From contig LKUE01000387.1 in the NCBI GenBank assembly GCA_001412365.1, forward strand, positions 1-13,373: 13,373 nucleotides of DNA, given 5' to 3'. Position 1 is the first letter of the stretch, and every line of letters starts with the position of its first letter. Shown piece by piece: positions 6,364-13,373 of this stretch. The position numbers and the translations under genes were made by a program. The DNA is from Desulfuromonas sp. SDB (GTDB taxonomy: Bacteria; SDB-A). The notes under the pieces were generated by a model. The model was not told where the DNA came from and made no database searches. It saw nothing but the letters and a program-made list of their open reading frames with translations.

Positions 6364-9300
6364 TATTGTCCCTGTTTTATTTTTTTATCTATCTCCGCAA
6401 TTTTATCTTTTATTTTGGTATAATTAATTTCAGCAGCAATCTTTTTTAATTGTTTTAAATTTTCCCGGACTTTTTTTACTGATTTATTATTTAAATAGAT
6501 CTGGGTAATACTTATTAAAATATCGCATTTAAACTGTAAATGATTGATTTGCTCTGCAATATCTGCTGCTTGCTGATAGAAATCAACCGCTTTTTTAATT
6601 TTATCCTGGCTGGAATAAATATCACCGAGCTGTTTACTTGTATTCATAACATCTTGTTTGTTGTCTTGTTTTTTAGATATTTCCAGGTTTTTCATAAAAT
6701 ACTCTATCGCCTTCATATTTTTTTTTAGTCTTTGATAAATAAGTGCTATATTCCCATAAGCATTAGCAATGCCCTGAGTATCTCCCAGTTCCTGGGATAA
6801 CTGCAGCTTCTTTTCAAAACTTTTCATAGCCTGGTTTAATTGATTCATTGCCATATAAATCACTCCAATATTTCCAATTATCTTGGATATACCCAGTTTA
6901 TCCCCGATTTCTTCAGCATCTTTCTGATAGGTCAAGAAATAATTCATCGCCTTTTGATAATCTTTTTGATGATAATAAATTAAGCCGATGTTTCCTGTAG
7001 CTTTCATTCCCAGAATTTTATCATTATTTTTTTCAGCTATTTCCGATGCCTGCTTATAAAAATCAAGCGCTCTGTTATAATCTCCCTGACTCATGTTAAG
7101 AATACCGATATTGATAAATACTCTGGCTTTTTCCGTCTGATCATGCATTTTATCCAGCAGGATTAGCTTCTGTTGGTAACAATTCGAGGCTTCCTGCCAT
7201 TTACCTAATTTCCAGTACAATACTCCCAAGTCCCCTATTGTTTTGGACAGCCCCCATTGATTATTTTGATCGGAAAACAGCTTTTCGGATATTTGATAAT
7301 GTTCCAGGGAAGATTTATAGTCACCCCGATTGTACAGCAAGCATCCTAAAAGTCTATGCATAATTGCAAGATAATTTTTTAAGTCAAATTTTTCAGCTAA
7401 TTCCTTTACATAATAATAGTATTCTTCAGATTTCTGCCAGTTTCCAATTAATTCCTCAACTTCTGCTATGTCCAACAACAGTTTGATGTACTGTTCAATT
7501 CTATCCATGGAAATCTTTAAATTTGATGATTTTTGATCAATATCTGTAAAGTATTTTTCAGCACGGTGATAGTAATTAATAGCACTATGATTTTTATATA
7601 AATTCTGAGACTGTTTGCCTGCTTTAATTAAATAATAGGGTGCTTTTTGTTTATTTTCCGCTTGTTCGTAGTGATAAGCTAAATCACCGTAATGTAATGA
7701 TAACTTTTGATGATAAACTGTTTCTATGGTTTCACCGGCTAATTGATGCAGATTTCTAAGTTGTTTTTTCAACTGCATCTGGTAAACACTTTCCCGGATA
7801 AGAGCATGTTTAAACAGGTATTTTAATTCACTGATCTTCATCCAGATTATTTCCTGTTCTCCTTCTTCCAGCAAACTGAATATTGGCATTCGTTTAAACA
7901 TATACTGGAGAATATTGGTGGCAAATTCTCTCCCCAATACCGACGCAGTTTTCACCACATCTTTCAATTGGTCGGATAACTGATCAATTCTGGAAATTAT
8001 AATTGAATTAATACTGGAAGGCAGATCGCCTTCTTTCTGACTTAAATTATAATGCTTATCAATTAAGCTGTTCTCAATTAAATACATCAGCAATTGTTCA
8101 ATAAAAAAGGGATTGCCTTCAGTGAGGTTCCAAACTAAATCTACTGTTTTTGCGGGTATACTTTTCTTTTGTCTGCTGGAGGTTTTCAATATTCTGGTAA
8201 TCAGTTTTGTTGATAGGGACTTATTCAATCTTTGCAATTTAATTCGCCTATAACTGACATCTTTTACCTCTAAAGTCATCTCTGAATGATCTTCGCCATA
8301 TCGGCAGGACAGGACGATCATCAGGGGTATATTTTCAATATTTCTGGTTAAAACTTCAAGCCAATTTGCGGTATCTTTATCTATCCAAACAGCATCTTCA
8401 ATTTCAATAACCGTAGGTTTTAAATGACATTCAGCGAGTATAATATTTTTCAATCCAAACAATGTATTCCGATAACGCGCTTCCGGATCCAACTGGTCAA
8501 AAAGGATATCCGGAATTGAAATACCCAGTAAATTAGCAATGAATGACCGGGAACGTTTTAATTCAGTCTGTAAATCTGAGGATTTTGTTTTTTCAACCAG
8601 CAACTGATAATTTTCAAGGAATTTTTCTTTTCTCTGTTGCTGGTTATTAATTTCAGAAATTTGAAAATAAGTCTGGAGAAAATAAATCAAGGGATTAAAA
8701 CTCTGTTTCAGTATTTCATCACAGGGCAAGGAAAACCAATTAATTTTGCCAGTCAATACAGAATCTTGAAATTCTTTTATCAGTCTGGTTTTTCCTAATC
8801 CTGCTTCTCCGTCAATAAAGACAAATCCGCTGAAGTTTCCTTTTTTTGTATTTTCAAATATTTCAATTAATTCCTGTAACTCTGATTCCCTTCCCACCAT
8901 ATCAGTTAAAATATTGATGGGAGATGAGACTGTTTTTTTCCGAATGACTGTGTACAATTTCTGGGTTTGATCAATTCCTTTAAATTTCAATGATTTTGCA
9001 GGAGTTAACTGATAATAATCTTGACATTGTCTATACATTTTATTATCTACCCAACATTCACCCCAGGTGGCATAAGCAGATATTCTCGCTGCTAAATTTA
9101 CTACATCCCCCAGGACAGTGTATTCAGATTGTAATTCACTGCCTACAAATCCAGCATAAGCTATTCCCGAGGAAATTCCAATTCGACAGCTAAATTGATC
9201 TATTATTGAAACATCCAGGGCAAAATCAGCAGCTCTTCGGAATATCTTTTCTCTAGTTTGAGGAGCTCCAAAAACCACCAGGATTATTCCGCCTTTATCC

Positions 9301-10124
9301 CCGAAATCAATTTTATTGAAATACCCGCCATAGATCTGGGATAACTCCAGAATTTTAACTGCCTGACTGGAGAAATGGTGATTGTAATTGAAATTTACAA
9401 AGCAGGTGATAATATCCCTGAATTCACCGGCAAATTTTTGGTCGGCTTGAATTTCCGGAAAAAACAGTTTGTTAATACAATCATCAAATGACCGAGAGTG
9501 AACATAAAAAGCATTTTCTTCCGGATATAAATCAACGGAATACAATCCTGGCTGAATTTCCTGTATACTCTGAAATATCTTTCTGTCATTAAACTGTTTT
9601 AAATAAGCTTCATGGATAACTATTTTGTTGTTCCTGCTGAATTTGCTTATATAGCCAGCTTGCTGGATTACTTCTCCGATGAAATAATACAGATTCTGGG
9701 TTGAATTGGGAATTATTTCCCAGGAAATTTCACCGGAGGCTAAACCCAGTTTAGCTTCAAGATGATAAGTGCCGAATCTTGTTTCAATATCCTTGATTTC
9801 CTTTAATTCCCGTATAATCTGGTCAGCGACCTTTAAAATTTTAAGGGGAGAGTTTAGTTCTGTATCAAAAGCAGCAGTAAAAGCATCTCCGGCAAAAGAA
9901 GTTATAAAACCACCGCTGTTTTGGATTATTTTAACTCCCGGAGAAAATACGCTGTTGATTATTTCAGATAGAATTTCAGCCCCTTCTTTTCCATTTTTCA
10001 TCAGTTCCTGGGTCATATGGGTAAAACCAACTATATCAATAAATATCACCCGGGCATTAAAATGCCCTTTGAACTGATTCAGTTTGTACTTTCCGGCGAT
10101 AAATGTTGGTACAAGATTTCTCAT
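6363..10124 (-). CDS. soluble adenylyl cyclase-like protein: tandem class III cyclase, P-loop ATPase, TPR array
   Basis: A 1253-residue cytoplasmic protein with the domain order of eukaryotic soluble adenylyl cyclase (sAC/ADCY10). C1 (about 22-175) has the metal-binding Asp pair D30 (FIDIVGFT) and D80 (SFAGD). C2 (about 238-395) has the adenine-binding K277 (DKGG), T336 (EYTVLGD) and the transition-state pair N343/R347 (VNLAAR). The first metal Asp of C2 is replaced by N244, as expected where only one active site is catalytic. Residues 410-800 are a STAND-like ATPase with GRESEL (411-416), Walker A GEAGLGKT (439-446) and candidate Walker B IEIED (573-577). Residues about 920-1210 hold eight TPR-like units with exact 40-residue spacing (G927, G967, G1007, G1047, G1087, A1127, G1167, T1207). 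The likely product is cAMP. No membrane segment is seen. The ATG at 10124 lies at the usual distance before the cyclase domain but has only a weak Shine-Dalgarno sequence. Confidence 0.88.
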   Translation of the reverse strand: MRNLVPTFIAGKYKLNQFKGHFNARVIFIDIVGFTHMTQELMKNGKEGAEILSEIINSVFSPGVKIIQNSGGFITSFAGDAFTAAFDTELNSPLKILKVADQIIRELKEIKDIETRFGTYHLEAKLGLASGEISWEIIPNSTQNLYYFIGEVIQQAGYISKFSRNNKIVIHEAYLKQFNDRKIFQSIQEIQPGLYSVDLYPEENAFYVHSRSFDDCINKLFFPEIQADQKFAGEFRDIITCFVNFNYNHHFSSQAVKILELSQIYGGYFNKIDFGDKGGIILVVFGAPQTREKIFRRAADFALDVSIIDQFSCRIGISSGIAYAGFVGSELQSEYTVLGDVVNLAARISAYATWGECWVDNKMYRQCQDYYQLTPAKSLKFKGIDQTQKLYTVIRKKTVSSPINILTDMVGRESELQELIEIFENTKKGNFSGFVFIDGEAGLGKTRLIKEFQDSVLTGKINWFSLPCDEILKQSFNPLIYFLQTYFQISEINNQQQRKEKFLENYQLLVEKTKSSDLQTELKRSRSFIANLLGISIPDILFDQLDPEARYRNTLFGLKNIILAECHLKPTVIEIEDAVWIDKDTANWLEVLTRNIENIPLMIVLSCRYGEDHSEMTLEVKDVSYRRIKLQRLNKSLSTKLITRILKTSSRQKKSIPAKTVDLVWNLTEGNPFFIEQLLMYLIENSLIDKHYNLSQKEGDLPSSINSIIISRIDQLSDQLKDVVKTASVLGREFATNILQYMFKRMPIFSLLEEGEQEIIWMKISELKYLFKHALIRESVYQMQLKKQLRNLHQLAGETIETVYHQKLSLHYGDLAYHYEQAENKQKAPYYLIKAGKQSQNLYKNHSAINYYHRAEKYFTDIDQKSSNLKISMDRIEQYIKLLLDIAEVEELIGNWQKSEEYYYYVKELAEKFDLKNYLAIMHRLLGCLLYNRGDYKSSLEHYQISEKLFSDQNNQWGLSKTIGDLGVLYWKLGKWQEASNCYQQKLILLDKMHDQTEKARVFINIGILNMSQGDYNRALDFYKQASEIAEKNNDKILGMKATGNIGLIYYHQKDYQKAMNYFLTYQKDAEEIGDKLGISKIIGNIGVIYMAMNQLNQAMKSFEKKLQLSQELGDTQGIANAYGNIALIYQRLKKNMKAIEYFMKNLEISKKQDNKQDVMNTSKQLGDIYSSQDKIKKAVDFYQQAADIAEQINHLQFKCDILISITQIYLNNKSVKKVRENLKQLKKIAAEINYTKIKDKIAEIDKKIKQGQ

Positions 10125-10140
10125 ATGTCTTCAGGTAATA

Positions 10141-10187
10141 GTTTTAAAACATCATATAAAGGTAAGTTTAAATCATATCATAAAGGT
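10141..10187 (-). repeat. imperfect direct repeat upstream of the cyclase gene
   Basis: Read on the minus strand, ACCTTTATGATATGATTTAAAC (10187-10166) is followed, starting 24 nt later, by the similar ACCTTTATATGATG-TTTTAAAAC (10163-10141). Both share ACCTTTAT at the start, an ATGAT core and a TTTAAA(A)C end, with a small gap. They overlap the candidate -10 region and leader, so they could be regulator-binding sites or a duplicated promoter segment. Confidence 0.45.
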
Positions 10188-10204
10188 TTTCAATTTTTGT
10201 TCAA
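10165..10204 (-). promoter_or_regulatory. candidate promoter region of the cyclase-lyase-release factor operon
   Basis: Two overlapping minus-strand sigma-70-like arrangements are visible: TTGAAC (10204-10199), a 16-nt spacer and TATGAT (10182-10177); or TTGAAA (10193-10188), a 17-nt spacer and TAAACT (10170-10165). Either would give a leader of about 35-45 nt before the ATG at 10124. The 136-nt gap is the longest within the minus-strand cluster, so a separate promoter here is plausible. Sequence composition makes chance matches easy. Confidence 0.45.
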
Positions 10205-10260
10205 CTAGCCTAATCCTATAAAAACTGTGATTATAAAAAAATTGTTAAAAAATATTTTAT

Positions 10261-11646
10261 TTAGATTTTATCCACATCCACCGCATAAACCCATCTCCCC
10301 CTTCTGAACCAGGCAATTCCAAACAAGGACACCGATATGTTGGAGACGAACATCGCAATCCAAATTCCCAGAGGTCCAAGATTGAACATCAACGCCAAAA
10401 GGAAAGCCAGAGGGACTCTAATCACCCACAACCGGGCAATACTCATAAACATAATCGGCTTGGTATCCCCCGCCCCCTGAAAAGCACCATTTACCACAGT
10501 GAAGAGTCCAAAAAATATTACCGAGGGTGAGACAATTTTAAACAATATTTCCCCCCACCAAATTGTTTCAGGATCATTTACAAAAAATTTGACAAAGTAA
10601 TTGCCCCAGAAAAAGGTTAGAGCGGTAGCGGGTATTAGAAAAGCTAAAATTGCCAGCACTGAAACTCTGACCACTCTTCTAGCCCGGGCAATATCTTTTG
10701 CTCCCACACTTTGTCCCACCATAGTAGTAGTAGCACGGGAAATACCCATTGCCGGCTGATTGTACAGGCTGATAATTCTATTGCCCACTCCAAATGCAGC
10801 GATGACCGCAGTTCCAAAGTAATTTACCAAACCCTGTAGTACCGTAAAACCTAAAGCGGACAAAGCCTGCCCGATAGATGCGGGAAGACCAATTCTTAAA
10901 AACAATAAAACCGATTCTTTGCGGGGAATCATATCTGAAAATCTAAGTTTGATCCCCTTATTTCCCTTAAACAATATGTACAGAGCAATTATGGAAGCTA
11001 TTGATCTGGCAATAAGGGTAGCCAGAGCAGCTCCTACCACCCCCAGGGGAGGGAAAAATAGAAGACCAAAAATCATCAACGGATCCAGAATAACATTTAT
11101 GACAATGGTAATCGCCTGAACCCACAGGGGAGTTACGGTGTTGCCAATCCCCTGGAGACTTCCCTGGAGGACAAAAAATCCAAACATAAAGGGCAATCCG
11201 GCTAAAATAATGATCATGTAATTATGAGTATGTTCAAATACATCAGGGGGGGTCTGCAGAAGGTGAAGAATAAAATCCGTAGTTAAAATGCCAATAACTG
11301 AAAGGACAATGGAAAGAGAAAATAATATAATGGCAGTCTGCCCCAGATAAAAATCAACTTTCCGGTCATCTCCTTTGCCCTTGGATTGAGCAATTAAAGT
11401 AGTTCCAGCCATAGACATGCCCATTCCGAATATCACCAGGAAGAATATTATATTGAAGGCAATGGTGGGGGCGGATAGTTCTTCTTTGCCTAATTTTCCC
11501 AGGAAAAAGGCATCGGTAATATTGTACAAGGTCTGCAGTAAACTGCTGAGCATAAGGGGAAAGGCAATCTTGATTAAACTAGTGAATATTCCTAAATCGC
11601 TCTTCTCAACTTTCAATAACGATTTAATTATTTTAGTAAAAATCAA
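10261..11646 (-). CDS. MATE family multidrug/cation antiporter
   Basis: A 461-residue integral membrane protein of typical MATE length. It shows the two-fold internal repeat of the family. In the N-half: IAFPLMLSSLLQTLYNITDAF (27-47), a Thr/Gln loop GTTLIAQSKGKGD (81-93) and LQGIGNT (164-170). In the C-half: IGLPASIGQALSALGF (252-267), TTTMVGQSVGAKD (306-318) and FQGAGDTKP (389-397). About 12 hydrophobic segments are visible. The family exports cationic drugs or metabolites from the inner membrane using a Na+ or H+ gradient; the substrate here is unknown. The start is TTG at 11646, three bases after the stop of the upstream TPR gene. No ATG or GTG with a better ribosome site lies before the first membrane segment (the next Met, residue 32, is inside it). 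Its position between two sAC-like paralogues suggests insertion or duplication around it, and the 3-nt spacing argues for cotranscription with the upstream gene. Confidence 0.92.
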   Translation of the reverse strand: MIFTKIIKSLLKVEKSDLGIFTSLIKIAFPLMLSSLLQTLYNITDAFFLGKLGKEELSAPTIAFNIIFFLVIFGMGMSMAGTTLIAQSKGKGDDRKVDFYLGQTAIILFSLSIVLSVIGILTTDFILHLLQTPPDVFEHTHNYMIIILAGLPFMFGFFVLQGSLQGIGNTVTPLWVQAITIVINVILDPLMIFGLLFFPPLGVVGAALATLIARSIASIIALYILFKGNKGIKLRFSDMIPRKESVLLFLRIGLPASIGQALSALGFTVLQGLVNYFGTAVIAAFGVGNRIISLYNQPAMGISRATTTMVGQSVGAKDIARARRVVRVSVLAILAFLIPATALTFFWGNYFVKFFVNDPETIWWGEILFKIVSPSVIFFGLFTVVNGAFQGAGDTKPIMFMSIARLWVIRVPLAFLLALMFNLGPLGIWIAMFVSNISVSLFGIAWFRRGRWVYAVDVDKI

Positions 11647-11649
11647 ATT

Positions 11650-13373
11650 TCACTTCTCTATCTCTGCCAGTATTCTTTCTACTTCATAATCTTTGCCTTC
11701 AGCCAGGATTTGATCGGTTATCTGTTTTACTTTATTTTTGTATTTCTTTTTTGAAGTTAGTTTATACAACTCAGCATTAATTTCAACCAATCTAACCAGG
11801 TCTTCACTATTTTCAGATAATAACTCGGTTAGCTTTTCCTCCTTTAACTTGATACTGATATCCTTACGGTAAACCAAGCAGTATAAATTAGATCTGTACA
11901 GCATCAGTTCATGGTCAATTTCCAGAGCAATTTTCTTTGAATGTTGTGCCGATTTCAATGCCAGGTCATTTTCACCCAGCTTATGTTCGACAAAAGACTT
12001 CAGCAGCAAAACTTCAGTTAACAGGAACTTACTGTTCAGTTCAATCAGCATTTCCACAGATTTTTCAAAGTAGTTTAATGAAACCGGGTAATCTCCCCGG
12101 TATCTATTCAACTCCCCCAAACTGGAATAGACATGGGCAATATTAACCTTATCTCCAATCTCCGCAGCCATAACTAATTTTCGGTTAAAATAATCTTCAG
12201 CTAGCTCATATTCCCCCAATTTATTGTAAACTACTCCTATGTTGCCTAAAGCTAGAGCAATTAATTTTCTATTCCAATACTTTTTAGAGGAGTTAAGCTG
12301 CTGTTTATAACATTGCAGAGATTTGTCAAATTGATTCATATAGTAATAAACATTGCCCAAATTTCCCACAGCATAACTGTAGGAAACTATATCCTCGGTA
12401 TTCCGGGAAATTTCAATTGCCTTATTGAAAATTTTTTCCGCAGTATTCAACTTGCCTTTGTTAAGATGAATCATGCCCAGGTTGACCAGGGATTTTTTTA
12501 AGGAATCTACAAAAGAACTTTTCACCGCATATCGGTAGGTTGTCATATAATTTTTTAAAGCAAGATCATAATCTCCCTGATGAAAGTATATATTGCCTAA
12601 GTTTAAATATATATCGGTTAGAATGTTATCAAATGAACTGTTTTCAAATATTTCCTTTGCTTCATTCAGCAATTTTTCTGCTTCATCATAGAATCCCGTA
12701 TTTACTTTAAGCCATCCATAGCTGGCTAGAATTGTTCCGTAATTATATTTATTTTCTATTTCCTTGACCAGACTTAATGCCTGTTGATGGTAAACTTCAG
12801 AATCAGGCCAATTACCGGTATAATTTAAAATCCACAGTATTTTATTCAATATTTGAAACTTCTCCTCATTATCAGCGGTGAAATCTAAAATTCTAATATA
12901 CAGATTCAAATTATATTTGGAGATATTGGTAAATGATCTTGAATTCGCCGATTTCAGAAGTATATCTTTAGCTTTTTCAATCATATTTCCCCGTTCATAG
13001 TGGAAAGCTAACTGGTCATAATAATTTTCCAGACAATCTTGGTACATCTGATTCATTTTTTCAGCAATAGACTGGTGGATTTTTACCAGATCTTTTTTTG
13101 TGTGCATATTGTAAACGGTTTCAGATATTATTTTGTGTTTAAACAAGTATTGTTCCGGTGTGATTTTTTCCCACAGCTGGTGTTTTTCTCCCTGCTGTAA
13201 ATTTTTTTCAATGTCATCTTTCCCCACTATTTCAGCTAATAAATGAGGATCAAATTTATCTCCAATAACCGCAGCAACCTTCACCAACTTTTTGAAATTT
13301 TCATCAAGAGTATCTATTCTGGCGGCAATAAACGCATTTAGATTATCCGGAATTTCAAAATCGGTTTTTTTTA
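11650..13373 (-). CDS. C-terminal part of a sAC-like ATPase/TPR signalling protein (cut by window edge)
   Basis: Open from the window edge to the TGA at 11650, giving at least 573 residues. A TTG at 13287 is not the real start: the frame continues upstream as KKTDFEIPDNLNAFIAARID, matching DLPSSINSIIISRID at residues 700-714 of the neighbouring cyclase-like protein. Further matches are LVKVAAVIGDKF against VVKTASVLGREF, and YLFKHKIISETVY against YLFKHALIRESVY. The visible part is therefore the end of the STAND-like ATPase module plus a TPR array. Seven units sit at exact 40-residue spacing, with glycines at 191, 231, 271, 311, 351, 391 and 431 counting from 13287; examples are LGNIYFHQGDYDLALKNY and LGNVYYYMNQFDKSLQCY. 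Whether it carries cyclase, kinase or other N-terminal domains lies outside the window. It is followed by the MATE gene after 3 nt. Confidence 0.85.
   Translation of the reverse strand, partial: KKTDFEIPDNLNAFIAARIDTLDENFKKLVKVAAVIGDKFDPHLLAEIVGKDDIEKNLQQGEKHQLWEKITPEQYLFKHKIISETVYNMHTKKDLVKIHQSIAEKMNQMYQDCLENYYDQLAFHYERGNMIEKAKDILLKSANSRSFTNISKYNLNLYIRILDFTADNEEKFQILNKILWILNYTGNWPDSEVYHQQALSLVKEIENKYNYGTILASYGWLKVNTGFYDEAEKLLNEAKEIFENSSFDNILTDIYLNLGNIYFHQGDYDLALKNYMTTYRYAVKSSFVDSLKKSLVNLGMIHLNKGKLNTAEKIFNKAIEISRNTEDIVSYSYAVGNLGNVYYYMNQFDKSLQCYKQQLNSSKKYWNRKLIALALGNIGVVYNKLGEYELAEDYFNRKLVMAAEIGDKVNIAHVYSSLGELNRYRGDYPVSLNYFEKSVEMLIELNSKFLLTEVLLLKSFVEHKLGENDLALKSAQHSKKIALEIDHELMLYRSNLYCLVYRKDISIKLKEEKLTELLSENSEDLVRLVEINAELYKLTSKKKYKNKVKQITDQILAEGKDYEVERILAEIEK

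Noticed and set aside
9769-10208. Plus-strand open frames opposite the cyclase N-terminus
   Set aside because: They lie antisense to conserved cyclase motifs (FIDIVGFT, FAGD) and have no recognisable domain or ribosome-binding site, so they are shadow frames.
13285-13287. TTG at 13287 as the start of the 545-residue TPR protein
   Set aside because: The frame is open to the window edge, and the upstream residues match the neighbouring paralogue, so the codon is internal to a longer gene.

Overview
This AT-rich window looks like a chromosomal segment of an uncultured-type Gram-negative bacterium. Two secreted proteins carry C-terminal segments resembling the type IX secretion (Por) sorting domain, or FlgD-like domain. 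That feature, together with TPR-rich cyclase/ATPase proteins and degenerate intergenic repeats, fits the Bacteroidota/FCB neighbourhood, for example Cloacimonadota-like lineages. The taxonomic guess is inference only. No tRNA, rRNA, CRISPR array, transposase or phage gene was seen.

Layout. Positions 1-138 are non-coding, with short repeat-like tracts and a terminator hairpin serving a minus-strand gene for a small exported protein of unknown function (139-663). A divergent intergenic region (664-794) leads into two plus-strand secreted beta-propeller-type proteins, a Kelch-like protein (795-2183) and a repeat protein with six KxDSxG..W motifs (2211-3590). They are 27 nt apart, have similar C-termini and probably form an operon. 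Next comes a compact transcription unit of about 360 nt. It has a near-consensus sigma-70 promoter (3653-3681), two tiny ORFs with strong Shine-Dalgarno sites (3729-3824 and 3869-4003) and a strong intrinsic terminator (4023-4050). The two ORFs may be one small gene split by a one-base frameshift.

From 4107 to the right edge everything is on the minus strand. In transcription order: (i) the C-terminal part of a large ATPase/TPR protein that runs off the window (11650-13373); (ii) a MATE-family exporter starting 3 nt later at TTG (10261-11646); (iii) a 136-nt gap with promoter-like and repeated sequence; (iv) a 1253-residue protein with tandem class III cyclase domains, a P-loop ATPase and TPR repeats, which is the architecture of soluble adenylyl cyclase (6363-10124); (v) a MalY/PatB-type PLP-dependent C-S lyase whose ATG overlaps the cyclase stop; and (vi) a bacterial homologue of archaeo-eukaryotic release factor 1 (baeRF/Vms1-like), one base after the lyase stop. 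Proteins (i) and (iv) are paralogues over their shared region, so the MATE gene sits between two copies of the same signalling-protein type.

Most notable: a complete sAC-like cyclase with catalytic residues intact but the presumed bicarbonate-contact positions changed, translationally coupled to a C-S lyase and a release-factor-like protein; its paralogue next door; and the small-ORF unit with its apparent frameshift.
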